From Superficieibacter sp. HKU1 (lineage in GTDB: Bacteria > Pseudomonadota > Gammaproteobacteria > Enterobacterales > Enterobacteriaceae): 64,000 nucleotides of DNA. A program made the position numbers and the translations under genes. The notes under the pieces are model-generated. The model saw nothing but the letters and a program-made list of their open reading frames with translations. It searched no databases and had not been told where the DNA came from. The stretch covers positions 1,364,001 through 1,428,000 of the forward strand of contig NZ_CP119754.1 of the NCBI RefSeq assembly GCF_029319185.1, given 5' to 3'. Positions 16,049 through 24,216 of the stretch are shown piece after piece (position 1 is the first letter of the stretch; each line of letters starts with the position of its first letter).

Positions 16049-19000
16049 ATGGTTGGATCTGTCAGTGCCGGACGGGTTGTTTATGAAGTGGATATAGATA
16101 CCCATCGATTGCTGGATGCAAGGCGTGAAATTGATGCTGCCCTGAACGGCCTTGGTGGGAGCATGGGGCGACTGGAAGCAAGCGTTACCAGAACGGAACG
16201 CTCTATCGGCAGCATGCAAAGAACCATGTCTGGCTTATCTGGTGTAGCTAAGGGGTTATTGGCAGCTTTATCCATACAGCAGGTTGCTCAATGGGGTAAC
16301 GAGTGGATTACTGTAAGTAACAAACTTTCGAACGCAGTGAGAGCAAACGAGCAGTTAGCTGATGTCACTCAGAGAGTTTTTGATATTTCTCAAAACACCA
16401 TGAGTGATTTGTCGTCCACGGCAACCTTGTATTCTCGCCTTGAGAGATCTACCAGAAGCGCCGGCACGAGCACCGCCGATCTGATTAAACTGACCTCAAC
16501 GATAAATAAAGGGCTCGCAGTTTCCGGAGTGACCGCTCAAGAGGCCAGCTCCACAATGGTTCAATTGTCACAGGCATTGGCATCCGGAGTATTGCGGGGA
16601 GAGGAATTTAACTCTATTTCAGAGAACGGCAGTCGGCTGGCAGTTGCTCTGGCTGATTCCTTAGGTGTGACAATAGGGCAGTTGAGAGGAATGGCTGCTC
16701 AGGGAAAATTGACCACAGATGTAGTAGTTAAAGGCTTGCTTGAGCAAAGCGATGTAATTGCTAAGGAGTTTAGCAATACTGTTATGACCATGAGTCAGGC
16801 ATTCACAGTGGCCAGCAATAATATCACTAAATTTGTCAGAGAGAATTCCAGCGCAAATACGACAATAAGTGTTTTTAATCAGGGGCTTGTATTATTAAGT
16901 GATAACCTTGGGGTTGTGGCAAATATGGTTGGCGTGGCGGCTGCTATATTCGGAGGAAGATTTGCTGGTGCGCTTGCCCTGTCAGTAAAAAACAGAATTG
17001 ACGATGCCCTTGCCGCGAGAGCTCAGGCTGTAGCCACTGCTGAGTCAACAGCAGCAACAGCAAATGCCGCACGCGTAACGACACTAAAGGCCGGGCTCGA
17101 TAAAGAAATGGCTCTAAGCAATCTGGCCGTTGCAAAAACAGAGTACGAAGTTGCAAAGGGAACGGCTGCACAAACATTTGCATTACAAAATCTTATAGCC
17201 ATGACTACGATCGCCACACAAACTTCGGCGGTTTACGCGGAAGCTAAAATCGCCGAGGCGGCAGCGACAAGAGTTGCTTCAACTGCGGCAGCTGCGGCAA
17301 CCTTGACTGTGGGCGGTCTGGCCCGTAATGCTCTATCGCTCATTGGTGGGCCTGTAGGTTTCGCGGTTATAGCGGCGGCAGGAATTTATCTTCTGTATGA
17401 CTCTATGCAGAAAGCGAAACAGGAAAGCATAGATTTTGCTGACAAGCTGGATGGTGTCATAGCAAAAATGAAAACTATGAGCCTCACTCAGCTTGCAGCG
17501 GAAATTGATAAGGCAAATAAATCGATTAAGGTACAGCAAGATGTTTTAAAAGAAGATGAGGCAAGCTTAGTTTCCCTAAATAAAAGACTTGAAAAAGGAA
17601 GGGAGTCTTTAAAAAACCTTACCAAGGACAATATATTTTATTCAGAAGCGGTTTCGAATGTTAGTTCTCTTGAGAGTGAGTCTATCCAGCTAACTGCTAA
17701 AGTTGACGCAGCTAGAACCAAGCTAAGTCAAACAATAAGCGGGACAAGAATTCTTCAGGCCCAGTTTAATGGTGATTTCCGCCAGGGCATTGACCTTCTA
17801 AAAAGAGATGGTCAAGAAGCCACCGTTTTAACTGGAATAATGAATCAACTTGGAAATGCTATTAACTTCAGTTCAAGAGCAAAAGATAAATTTAACTCTA
17901 CCAGTCTGTTAGTGGATAGACCAAAGGATATCCAAGATTATTTGGATGGGCAGCAAGATCAAATTGAACTTCAAGGAATATTCAACGATAGACTGAGGGC
18001 GCAAAAGAAAGCGGAGAAGGAAATCCGTGCATTAGCTAAAAAAGCTCAGTCCACACCTGAAGATACTGAAAATTACGTAACGATGGCAAGGCAAAGAGCT
18101 GGTGCTGAATATGATGCTACTAAGGCTTTATCCGACAGGAAGAAAGCAGACAAAAGCGCCGCATCTGAAACCAAAAAGGCCGCTAATGCTGCCGAGTCAG
18201 ATGCGCAAAAGCTTCAGCGTCTAAAAGAAGCCTCAGAGCAATCAGCAGAGTCAACGGAAGAACTTAGCCGGGCGCAAGCCATCCTGAACGCGCAAAACTC
18301 ACTGAGCAAAAATGCCAGCGCCGAGATGATCCGCCAGGCTGGCGAATATGCCGCGACCAAATGGGATACAGCCAACGCACTCAAAGCACAGGCCGCTGCT
18401 GAGAAGCTTTTGCCTGAGACTAAGGAAAACGCCTCACACCGTCAGGATATGAAAGACCTGCGCACTGCGCTTGATGGGAAAAAGATAACACAGAAGGAAT
18501 ACGACAGGACGGCGGAAAGGCTGGAAGAGCAGCATCAGATTAACCTTGCCAAAATCCGTGCTGAGGGCGTGGTAAGCCCGACCGCGCAGGCCAAAGGGGA
18601 AATTGATCCTGTTCAGCAACTGGCTAACCAGCACGCTCAGGAACTGGCTATGATCCAGCAGTTTGAGACACAGAAAGGCCAGATCACTCAGCGCGGGCTT
18701 GAGCTGATGAATGCTGCCAACCAGCAGTATGAGCAACAGAGGATTGCCGCGCAGTGGGAAATCTGGCGGCAACAAGGAACCGGATATGAAGTAGCCGCAG
18801 CCGCCTTTGACTCGTTCGCTGGCAATGCGTCTAACGCTTTGACCGGCATTGTTACTGGCAGCATGTCAGTTAGCGAAGCAATGAGATCACTCGGTTCGAC
18901 CGTTCTTAACAGCGTTATTAACTCCTTTGTGCAGATGGGAGTTGAGTGGGCTAAGTCCGTCATTATGGGACAAGTAGGTATGTCGGCAGCGTCAGCAGCT

Positions 19001-19492
19001 ACTATCGCTCAGGGACAACTAATTGCCGCTTCAATGGCACCGGCCGCAGCTATGACATCTCTCGCAACGGCTGGGGCTAATGCCGTGCCAGCGCAGGCTG
19101 GCATAGCGTCAACCGTTGGCGTAGCTCAGGCACTATCAATCGCCGGTATGCGAAAGAATGGCGGCCCTGTTACTGCTGGTTCGATGTACCAGGTAGGTGA
19201 GGGCGGGAAGCCTGAAATTTACCGCTCTAACACTGGTAAGCAATACATGATCCCCGGCGACAATGGTTCAGTAATAAGTAATAAGGATATGCAGGGAGGT
19301 GGTAGGCTGAATGTTCAGGTTGTCATCAACAATCAGGTATCTAATGCTGAGCCTCAGTACATGGGTGCTACTCAGAATGAAGGTAATTATGTTCTTGAAT
19401 TTCTGATCTCTGATGCAGAACACAATGGTCCTTACATAAGCACGCTACAATCAACTCTTGGATTGTCACGTAAAGCAAATGGAGCATTTTGA
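16049..19492 (+). CDS. Lambda-type tail tape measure protein, carried alone
   Basis: 1147 residues from MVGSVSAGRVVYEVDID. The N-terminal tape-measure domain (WITVSNKLSNAVRANEQLADVT ... TLYSRLERSTRSAG, ~85-290), a hydrophobic stretch near 430-460 and long coiled-coil and Ala-rich parts are present. The conserved lambda gpH-like C-terminus (KNGGPVTAGSMYQVGEGGKPEIY) is also there. In phages this protein sets tail length and takes part in DNA entry. No tail tube, chaperone or tip gene lies nearby; upstream are two small genes and downstream one. The first half is less GC-rich than the island average. Intact in length. GGGGG at -12 supports the start; the earlier in-frame ATG lies inside the previous gene. 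Confidence 0.9.
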   Translation: MVGSVSAGRVVYEVDIDTHRLLDARREIDAALNGLGGSMGRLEASVTRTERSIGSMQRTMSGLSGVAKGLLAALSIQQVAQWGNEWITVSNKLSNAVRANEQLADVTQRVFDISQNTMSDLSSTATLYSRLERSTRSAGTSTADLIKLTSTINKGLAVSGVTAQEASSTMVQLSQALASGVLRGEEFNSISENGSRLAVALADSLGVTIGQLRGMAAQGKLTTDVVVKGLLEQSDVIAKEFSNTVMTMSQAFTVASNNITKFVRENSSANTTISVFNQGLVLLSDNLGVVANMVGVAAAIFGGRFAGALALSVKNRIDDALAARAQAVATAESTAATANAARVTTLKAGLDKEMALSNLAVAKTEYEVAKGTAAQTFALQNLIAMTTIATQTSAVYAEAKIAEAAATRVASTAAAAATLTVGGLARNALSLIGGPVGFAVIAAAGIYLLYDSMQKAKQESIDFADKLDGVIAKMKTMSLTQLAAEIDKANKSIKVQQDVLKEDEASLVSLNKRLEKGRESLKNLTKDNIFYSEAVSNVSSLESESIQLTAKVDAARTKLSQTISGTRILQAQFNGDFRQGIDLLKRDGQEATVLTGIMNQLGNAINFSSRAKDKFNSTSLLVDRPKDIQDYLDGQQDQIELQGIFNDRLRAQKKAEKEIRALAKKAQSTPEDTENYVTMARQRAGAEYDATKALSDRKKADKSAASETKKAANAAESDAQKLQRLKEASEQSAESTEELSRAQAILNAQNSLSKNASAEMIRQAGEYAATKWDTANALKAQAAAEKLLPETKENASHRQDMKDLRTALDGKKITQKEYDRTAERLEEQHQINLAKIRAEGVVSPTAQAKGEIDPVQQLANQHAQELAMIQQFETQKGQITQRGLELMNAANQQYEQQRIAAQWEIWRQQGTGYEVAAAAFDSFAGNASNALTGIVTGSMSVSEAMRSLGSTVLNSVINSFVQMGVEWAKSVIMGQVGMSAASAATIAQGQLIAASMAPAAAMTSLATAGANAVPAQAGIASTVGVAQALSIAGMRKNGGPVTAGSMYQVGEGGKPEIYRSNTGKQYMIPGDNGSVISNKDMQGGGRLNVQVVINNQVSNAEPQYMGATQNEGNYVLEFLISDAEHNGPYISTLQSTLGLSRKANGAF

Positions 19493-19737
19493 TGGACTCA
19501 GATATCAAAAAGGCAGGCCCTAGGGAAACCATTTCACGAGATTTAGAATATGGAACTCCCACTACCATCCGCAATAATCGTCCAGTGAAGTTTAAGATTG
19601 AAATGACTAATGGATCTGTGTTTGAAGGAATTATACCTGCAAATACTGATTTTAAAGTCACTGTTCAACCTGGAGACATTACCAATTTTGACATTATTGT
19701 CGAAGACATACCAAAAATCCCCAAAATCGTAGAATAA
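19492..19737 (+). CDS. Small protein coupled to the tape measure gene
   Basis: 81 residues; the ATG overlaps the tape measure stop (TGATG). The sequence (PVKFKIEMTNGSVFEGIIPANTDFKV) reads as a small all-beta domain. No signal peptide. It ends at a strong terminator. It could be a partner of the tape measure protein, but that rests on coupling alone. Confidence 0.65.
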   Translation: MDSDIKKAGPRETISRDLEYGTPTTIRNNRPVKFKIEMTNGSVFEGIIPANTDFKVTVQPGDITNFDIIVEDIPKIPKIVE

Positions 19738-19740
19738 ATC

Positions 19741-19763
19741 AAACCCGCTCCGGCGGGTTTTTT
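19741..19763 (+). terminator. Rho-independent terminator
   Basis: AAACCCGC-TCCG-GCGGGTTT followed by T, a perfect 8-bp stem with a tetraloop, directly after the tape-measure operon. Confidence 0.92.
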
Positions 19764-19819
19764 ATTACCTCCACCACCGCGCTTCACACGCGCAACATAT
19801 CAACACAGAACCTTTCAGG

Positions 19820-19984
19820 ATGACCCTTGAGGATACCGGTTTGGCTATCATTCGTTGGTGTCGGCGTTGTTACGGTGCCAGCAAAGAAGTGCCGGAGCTG
19901 GTGGATGCGGCCAATGCGCCAGCGGAAGTTGCTCGCCTCAATATTGCCAGAGCATGCGGAACATGCATGATGAAACTGGCCTGA
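19820..19984 (+). CDS. Small four-cysteine protein (zinc-ribbon-like)
   Basis: 54 residues: WCRRCYG near residue 13 and ARACGTCMMK near the end give two CxxC pairs, as in a small zinc finger. It lies between the tape-measure terminator and the TerS-like gene. The ribosome binding site (CAGG directly before ATG) is poor, so the start is uncertain. Phage late regions often carry such small zinc-binding proteins. Confidence 0.5.
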   Translation: MTLEDTGLAIIRWCRRCYGASKEVPELVDAANAPAEVARLNIARACGTCMMKLA

Positions 19985-20016
19985 GTGTTATATTGAGTTA
20001 GCTATGGAGGCGACCA

Positions 20017-20607
20017 ATGGCTGCATTATCACCGGAGGTTAAAGCCTTTATAGTTCAGGCCTTAGCCTGCTTCGACACCCCCACGCAAATATCCGCCCAG
20101 GTGAAACAAGAGTTCGGACTTAGTGTCACCATTCAGCAGGTATCGTCATACGACCCGACGAAGGCAATTGCTAAAAACTTAGGTCAGAAGTGGGTGGATC
20201 TTTTCCACGAAACCCGTAAGCGCTTCCAGACCGAATTAAGCGACATCCCGATCGCCACCAAAGCTAAGGTTTCCAAATCGGTTACCAGCGATGGTTACCA
20301 GAGTGATGTGGTAACTGATGCGCAGATAGTTGAGAAAGCTTCCGATGAAGCCGCCGCTGTAGTCTTGGCTCACCGAGAAGGTCTGGCTGCGTGGCGCGGT
20401 ATAACCAACAAACTACGTGACTTCCTCGAAGATGCCGAAATCACCGAGGACAATCACGCCTCTATATCACGTTCAATTACTGCTGGCGTGGATGCGCAAA
20501 TTAAAGTGATTAACGCCGAGCGCAAGGCCTATAACCTCGACACCGAGGAAGGCAACAAAACAGTCGATGACCTGTCGAGTATGATGGATGATTTAGCGAA
20601 GGGGTAA
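20017..20607 (+). CDS. DUF2280 protein, probable small terminase subunit
   Basis: 196 residues. The N-terminus (MAALSPEVKAFIVQALACFD then PTQISAQVKQEFGL) is the DUF2280 helix-turn-helix, and a long helical C-terminus follows. In complete phages this family sits immediately before the large terminase gene, which supports a TerS role, that is recognition of the packaging site. PICI satellites carry their own TerS to redirect a helper's large terminase to satellite DNA. What follows is the apparent start of a large terminase only, so this gene is probably used in that way. Function is inferred from family and context. Confidence 0.78.
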   Translation: MAALSPEVKAFIVQALACFDTPTQISAQVKQEFGLSVTIQQVSSYDPTKAIAKNLGQKWVDLFHETRKRFQTELSDIPIATKAKVSKSVTSDGYQSDVVTDAQIVEKASDEAAAVVLAHREGLAAWRGITNKLRDFLEDAEITEDNHASISRSITAGVDAQIKVINAERKAYNLDTEEGNKTVDDLSSMMDDLAKG

Positions 20608-20609
20608 CC

Positions 20610-20867
20610 ATGAAGCCGGAACACCTCGCCTTGCTGCGTGACAAACTCTGGCGTCTGAATCACCTTTACTGGATCACCGATAAGGAAGGTAGGCCTGTTC
20701 GCTTTTCCATGACGCCAGAACAGATGAGGGGAAGGCGCGCCAGCGTGAAGGGTATCGTCGCTGGCTGGAAGAAAAGCGCCGGGTGGATGCTGGTACGCAG
20801 GATGGCGGTACGCAGTGAGGTACGCAGTGAAAAGTGCGCAAAATTTGGAATGCTCTGGAAGGATTGA
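20610..20867 (+). pseudogene. Large-terminase stub fused to unrelated sequence
   Basis: 85 codons. The first ~38 (KPEHLALLRDKLWRLNHLYW ... VRFSMTPEQ) look like the N-terminus of the large terminase that normally follows DUF2280 genes. Near 20722 that similarity ends. From there another frame reads ARQREGYRRWLEEKRRVDAG, which resembles the gene remnant at 24679-24822. The tail of the open frame runs through the GGTACGCA array. So a phage segment ending early in terL was joined to other DNA; the ATPase and nuclease domains are absent. The start follows the TerS-like stop by two bases. Confidence 0.6.
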
Positions 20868-20970
20868 GGTACTGCCAGGGCCGTAAATCCCCACCAACTG
20901 CGGACTAAGGCATGCGGCCCAATTAACCCGTCCAAAAAAAAATGGTGCGCGGTACGCAAGCAGGTACGCA
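20792..20970 (+). repeat. GGTACGCA octamer arrays
   Basis: GGTACGCA at 20792, 20807 and 20819 (spacing 15, then 12), then a variant at 20833. A second, shorter set lies at 20951 and 20963 (spacing 12), each set followed by a GAAAA-containing tail. Related TGCGCA-rich words continue to about 21260. Same 15/12 architecture as the arrays at 21812-22018 and 22992-23026, with ACG as the middle triplet. Confidence 0.75.
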
Positions 20971-21602
20971 TCGAAAAGGCACTATTTAATTGCGCTCTAC
21001 CTCTCGTTTCCTCACGCTGGACCTGCGCAGCATGATGCCAATGCTTTTGCACAGATTGCCACAATAATGCCTGTCAGATAAGGACTGGTGGCCTGAAATC
21101 ACGTTAGAGATATACCTCTTAATCTGCGCACAAAATTGCGCACTGCGCAGTCATCCGCAGACTGCGCAAATTTGCCTTACCCCGTGAAGGGGTGATAAAA
21201 CCTGATATTGCGACTGCGCAGAGGGCCAACACTGGGCTTCAGATAAATTCAGGTGCGCAGCTATTCGCGAGTGAAAACCAGGGATTGAGGGCGACCCTGT
21301 TATTCACTTTTAGTACACGGAACTTAGCAAAACTTAGCATTGCGACAATATGATGGCAGGCCACCAGCCAGAACAGAGCTAACGATATTTGCTCTGTTTG
21401 CCGCAGGTTCGCAGGGCTTTACCAGTTCGGAGGCGCGAACCAAGCGGCAAATAGTGAGCGCCTAATCTGTTTGAGGTAATCATTTTATCCACACCACAAA
21501 CTCCCGGATTATAAGAGTTTGGCAACATGTCGAAACTTGTTATCAGTTATGACCGGGAAAGTAAGTAAGCGGCCCGCGTCTGAATGCCTCCAGATGGAGG
21601 GT
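20971..21602. other. Gene-poor stretch with decayed repeats
   Basis: No convincing gene on either strand. It contains TGCGCA words (21124-21178), a doubled AACTTAGCA (around 21330) and a decayed GGTTCGCA set (21406, with an inverted copy at 21434). It reads as debris of earlier insertions and repeat arrays. Confidence 0.6.
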
Positions 21603-21722
21603 ACATAGGATCACTTTTCACCAATAAGTGATCCTATGTCGAACGCACATAGGGTCACTTTTTTTAAAAGTGGCACTATGCGCCAAAATCATAGGGTCAC
21701 TTTTTCCGGAAAAGTGGCACTA
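21603..21722. repeat. Three consecutive inverted repeats (ATAGG-TCACTT family)
   Basis: A perfect 14-bp inverted repeat (ACATAGGATCACTT at 21603, its complement at 21626, 9-base loop) is followed by two imperfect copies. Those are CATAGGGTCACTTTT facing AAAAGTGGCACTATG at ~21648-21680 and a similar one at ~21690-21722. They have no T tract after each stem in a terminator-like position and look like tandem operators or replication-control sites. Confidence 0.7.
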
Positions 21723-21811
21723 GATAGATGTATAACTACCGGGCAAAAACGCCTTCATGGAAAACGCATTTTTGTTAATGGGGGGCGGCAGCCAGACAGC
21801 AACGAAAATGA

Positions 21812-22018
21812 GGTATCCATACATGGGGTATCCATGTTGGTATCCACCAAAACGGCAAGTGTACGATGGATACATGCAGAGGGTAACCAGCACCAGTAAC
21901 CACTTCTGGTAACCAGAACACCAGGTTTCCAACAGAATGGTTTCCATACTGGTTTCCGGCAAAATGCCGGTTGCCAAACGAGAGGTTGCCAAACGAGAGG
22001 TTGCCGGGCAGGTTGCCA
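21812..22018 (+). repeat. Four adjacent GGTNNNCA arrays with different middle triplets
   Basis: GGTATCCA at 21812, 21827, 21839; GGTAACCA at 21882, 21895 (first base A), 21908; GGTTTCCA at 21924, 21939, 21951 (last base G); GGTTGCCA at 21969, 21984, 21999 (last base G), 22011. Spacings are 15/12, 13/13, 15/12 and 15/15/12. An inverted GGTATCCA-like word lies at 21867. Confidence 0.85.
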
Positions 22019-22026
22019 CGGAAACT

Positions 22027-22212
22027 TTATTGATTGTCAGCCTTTGAATCAAGTTTGCTTTGGATCCAATATTCTACCTCCTCGAGCGACCATCTGGCTG
22101 ATCTGCCAATTTTAACTGGCCGTGGAAACGTACCCTTCTTAACCCATGAGTAAATTACCGTTTTTTTAAATCCCGTCATGAGCATGACTTCGCTTAAGTT
22201 GATAAGACGCAT
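22027..22212 (-). CDS. AlpA-family regulator (second copy, opposite strand)
   Basis: 61 residues from MRLINLSEVMLMTGFKKTVIY, with RFPRPVKIGRSARWSLEEVEYW-type wing (here TFPRPVKIGRSARW). The start is set by GGAGA five bases upstream; a longer reading is not needed. It is clearly AlpA-like but distinct from the one at 5.9 kb, so it came with a different element. It may regulate the Xis-Int pair downstream on the other strand. Confidence 0.85.
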   Translation of the reverse strand: MRLINLSEVMLMTGFKKTVIYSWVKKGTFPRPVKIGRSARWSLEEVEYWIQSKLDSKADNQ

Positions 22213-22259
22213 CGGTTCTCCATTGCTTTCGATAAAGCCAGATAAAAGTATGGCCCTAG

Positions 22260-22502
22260 GCGGCATACAAGCGCGAGATTTTCGGGCTGGAATTATTAGA
22301 TCCGGGACTTATTACCAGAACGGATGTTCATAAAATGCTTGGCGGTATGTCACGCGCAACTTTCAACCGCATGCGCAAGCGTCGGAAAGTTCAGAGGATG
22401 CCATTACGGGAGCCTGTCCAGGAAATTATGCCGCCAAAGGGAGGAACCCTATTTAGAAACGTGAAGGTGATGGCATTTTTTAAAACCAAGGGATATCTGT
22501 AG
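22260..22502 (+). pseudogene. 5'-truncated DNA-binding regulator remnant
   Basis: An open frame of 80 codons without a start: LLDPGLITRTDVHKMLGGMS, then RATFNRMRKRRK, reads as the helix-turn-helix of an AlpA-like protein and ends GTLFRNVKVMAFFKTKGYL. A stop just before it and the divergent AlpA gene show that its 5' end was lost in a junction near 22260. Confidence 0.5.
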
Positions 22503-22586
22503 TCGGGATTATGCTCACATTAAAAAAGGTTGGATTGAATAAGCTCTTGTCATGGACATAATATTGTAAAACCTCGTGGTGAGTGC

Positions 22587-22853
22587 ATGTCAGAGAAACA
22601 AGTTATTATGCTGGTTCCAAACAAATGGGTTTCCGAAGAAGTTCTGATGTTGATTACTGGCCTGACAAAGCACGCAATAAAATCTGCGCGCGAGAAGTCA
22701 TGGCTTGAAGGCCGGGAATATCGACACTATTCGGGTGACTGTCAGCCAAAGGATAACTCGCCAATCTTATATAACCGTCACGAAGTCGATAACTGGGTCG
22801 AGCGCCAGCAGCCAGCCAAGACTAGGGCAAAAAGGCGTAACCCTGCAGACTAA
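22587..22853 (+). CDS. Phage excisionase (Xis)
   Basis: 88 residues. KWVSEEVLMLITGLTKHAIKSA is the winged-helix recognition part and SWLEGREYRHYSGDCQPKDN / YNRHEVDNWVERQQ follows, as in lambdoid excisionases with the DUF1233 pattern. It precedes a lambdoid integrase on the same strand. Xis bends att DNA to drive excision. Its presence with a second integrase shows that part of the island derives from another, lambdoid element. Confidence 0.82.
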   Translation: MSEKQVIMLVPNKWVSEEVLMLITGLTKHAIKSAREKSWLEGREYRHYSGDCQPKDNSPILYNRHEVDNWVERQQPAKTRAKRRNPAD

Positions 22854-22917
22854 TGAAGTATTGCTCTGGCTGGCAACAAACCAACTATGGAGAGTTTCGT
22901 GACCAGTACGCGCGCGG

Positions 22918-23026
22918 GGTATCCGCTATGGTATCCATCATTTATGCCGTGTGAGCTTGCTTACTGGCGAGCTTTTTTCCAAATGCTGACAGGTTCGCAG
23001 GCGAGAGGTTTGCACAAAGGTTCGCA
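22918..23026 (+). repeat. GGTATCC pair and GGTTCGCA array between xis and int
   Basis: GGTATCCG (22918) and GGTATCCA (22930) are 12 apart. GGTTCGCA (22992), GGTTTGCA (23007) and GGTTCGCA (23019) show the 15/12 spacing and are followed by CCGAAAACGC. Same cassette design as 21812-22018. Confidence 0.75.
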
Positions 23027-23079
23027 CCGAAAACGCAACCTCAGAGCGCGAACTTATCAAGGCCAACACCGAGGTGATT

Positions 23080-24216
23080 ATGGCGCTCTTCCGTAGAAAA
23101 AATATCTGGTACTGCGATTACCTGGCTCCTGATGGGAAGAGGTTAAGGAAATCACTTAAAACGCCAGACAGGAAGTTAGCGGAGGAGCTGCACGATAAAC
23201 TGAAATACGAGTCCTGGCGAGTTACAAACTTGGGGGAGATTCCTAAAATCCGCTTCGAGAGGGCCTGTATACGTTGGCTAGAAGAAAAAGCTGGTAAGAA
23301 AACATTGGCTGACGACCGGATTCGAATTGATTTTTGGTGTGAACATTTCTCAGGTAGAACTTTAGATGAAATTACTGAAGATAAAATCTCTACAGCTATA
23401 GGGAAGATGGTTAATCGACGGTATGAGCTAAACGTCAGAAATAGAGCCAAGACCGTGAAAAGCTCAAACTCACTTCCGCCTGCATACAAAGCCCGCCAGG
23501 TAGCACCTGCAACCAAAAACACCCATTTAGCCTTCCTAAAAGCTTTGCTGAGGAAGGCATGTTATGAATGGCGATGGCTGGTCAGGGTGCCATACATCCG
23601 CCTATATCCCGTTAGAAATAACCGCGTTCGATGGTTATTGCCACATGAAGCAAAGAGACTAATCGAAGTCTGTAATGAGCCGTTAAAATCAGTTGTAGAA
23701 TTTGCGTTGGCAACTGGGCTCAGGCGTTCGAACATTATAAATATGGAATGGAGGCAAGTTGATCTGGCGCGAAGTTTTGCATGGATTAATGCGGAAAACT
23801 CTAAAACAGGCAAGGCGATAGGAGTAGCCCTGAATAAGACAGCCTGCCGAATCCTTGAACGGCAAAAGGGTAAACACCCATGCTGGATTTTTGTACATAC
23901 CAAACCAAAGCCAAAACCAAATGGCGAAATGACTCCATCGGTGAGGAAGATGCGTGTCGATGATAACAATGCCTGGCGCCTGGCACTCACTCGGGCAGGC
24001 ATAGAAGATTTCCGGTTCCATGATCTTCGGCACACTTGGGCAAGTTGGCTGGTGCAGGCTGGAGTCCCATTATTTGTACTGCAGGAGATGGGCGGCTGGG
24101 AAAGCATTGAGATGGTCAAAAGATATGCGCATCTTTCACCGACACACTTGGCAGAATATGCCTGTAGGTTGGATGGGATTTTAGTAAATGACCACCAGCA
24201 GGGAGATATACCATGA
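23080..24216 (+). CDS. Lambdoid-type tyrosine integrase (second integrase)
   Basis: 378 residues from MALFRRKNIWYCDYLAPDG. A short N-terminal arm domain, a core-binding domain and a catalytic domain are visible. Catalytic residues are the arginine in LATGLRRSN (~212), the box HDLRHTWASWLVQAG (~313) and the tyrosine of VKRYAHLS (~349). It is unrelated to the P4-type integrase at the tRNA. All catalytic residues are present, so it may be active, but I see no attachment repeat belonging to it. ATG is preferred to the GTG two codons earlier. The next gene overlaps its stop (ATGA). Confidence 0.93.
   Translation: MALFRRKNIWYCDYLAPDGKRLRKSLKTPDRKLAEELHDKLKYESWRVTNLGEIPKIRFERACIRWLEEKAGKKTLADDRIRIDFWCEHFSGRTLDEITEDKISTAIGKMVNRRYELNVRNRAKTVKSSNSLPPAYKARQVAPATKNTHLAFLKALLRKACYEWRWLVRVPYIRLYPVRNNRVRWLLPHEAKRLIEVCNEPLKSVVEFALATGLRRSNIINMEWRQVDLARSFAWINAENSKTGKAIGVALNKTACRILERQKGKHPCWIFVHTKPKPKPNGEMTPSVRKMRVDDNNAWRLALTRAGIEDFRFHDLRHTWASWLVQAGVPLFVLQEMGGWESIEMVKRYAHLSPTHLAEYACRLDGILVNDHQQGDIP

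Noticed and set aside
21636..21899. Open frame of 87 codons starting in the inverted repeats
   Set aside because: It begins inside a palindrome and consists mostly of translated repeats (HRVTF, EVSIHGVSMLVS). It is kept only as evidence that the arrays once had a coding phase.
21812..22018. Octamer arrays as a CRISPR array
   Set aside because: The repeats are 8 bp with 12-15 bp periodicity and changing sequence; there are no spacers of uniform length and no cas genes.
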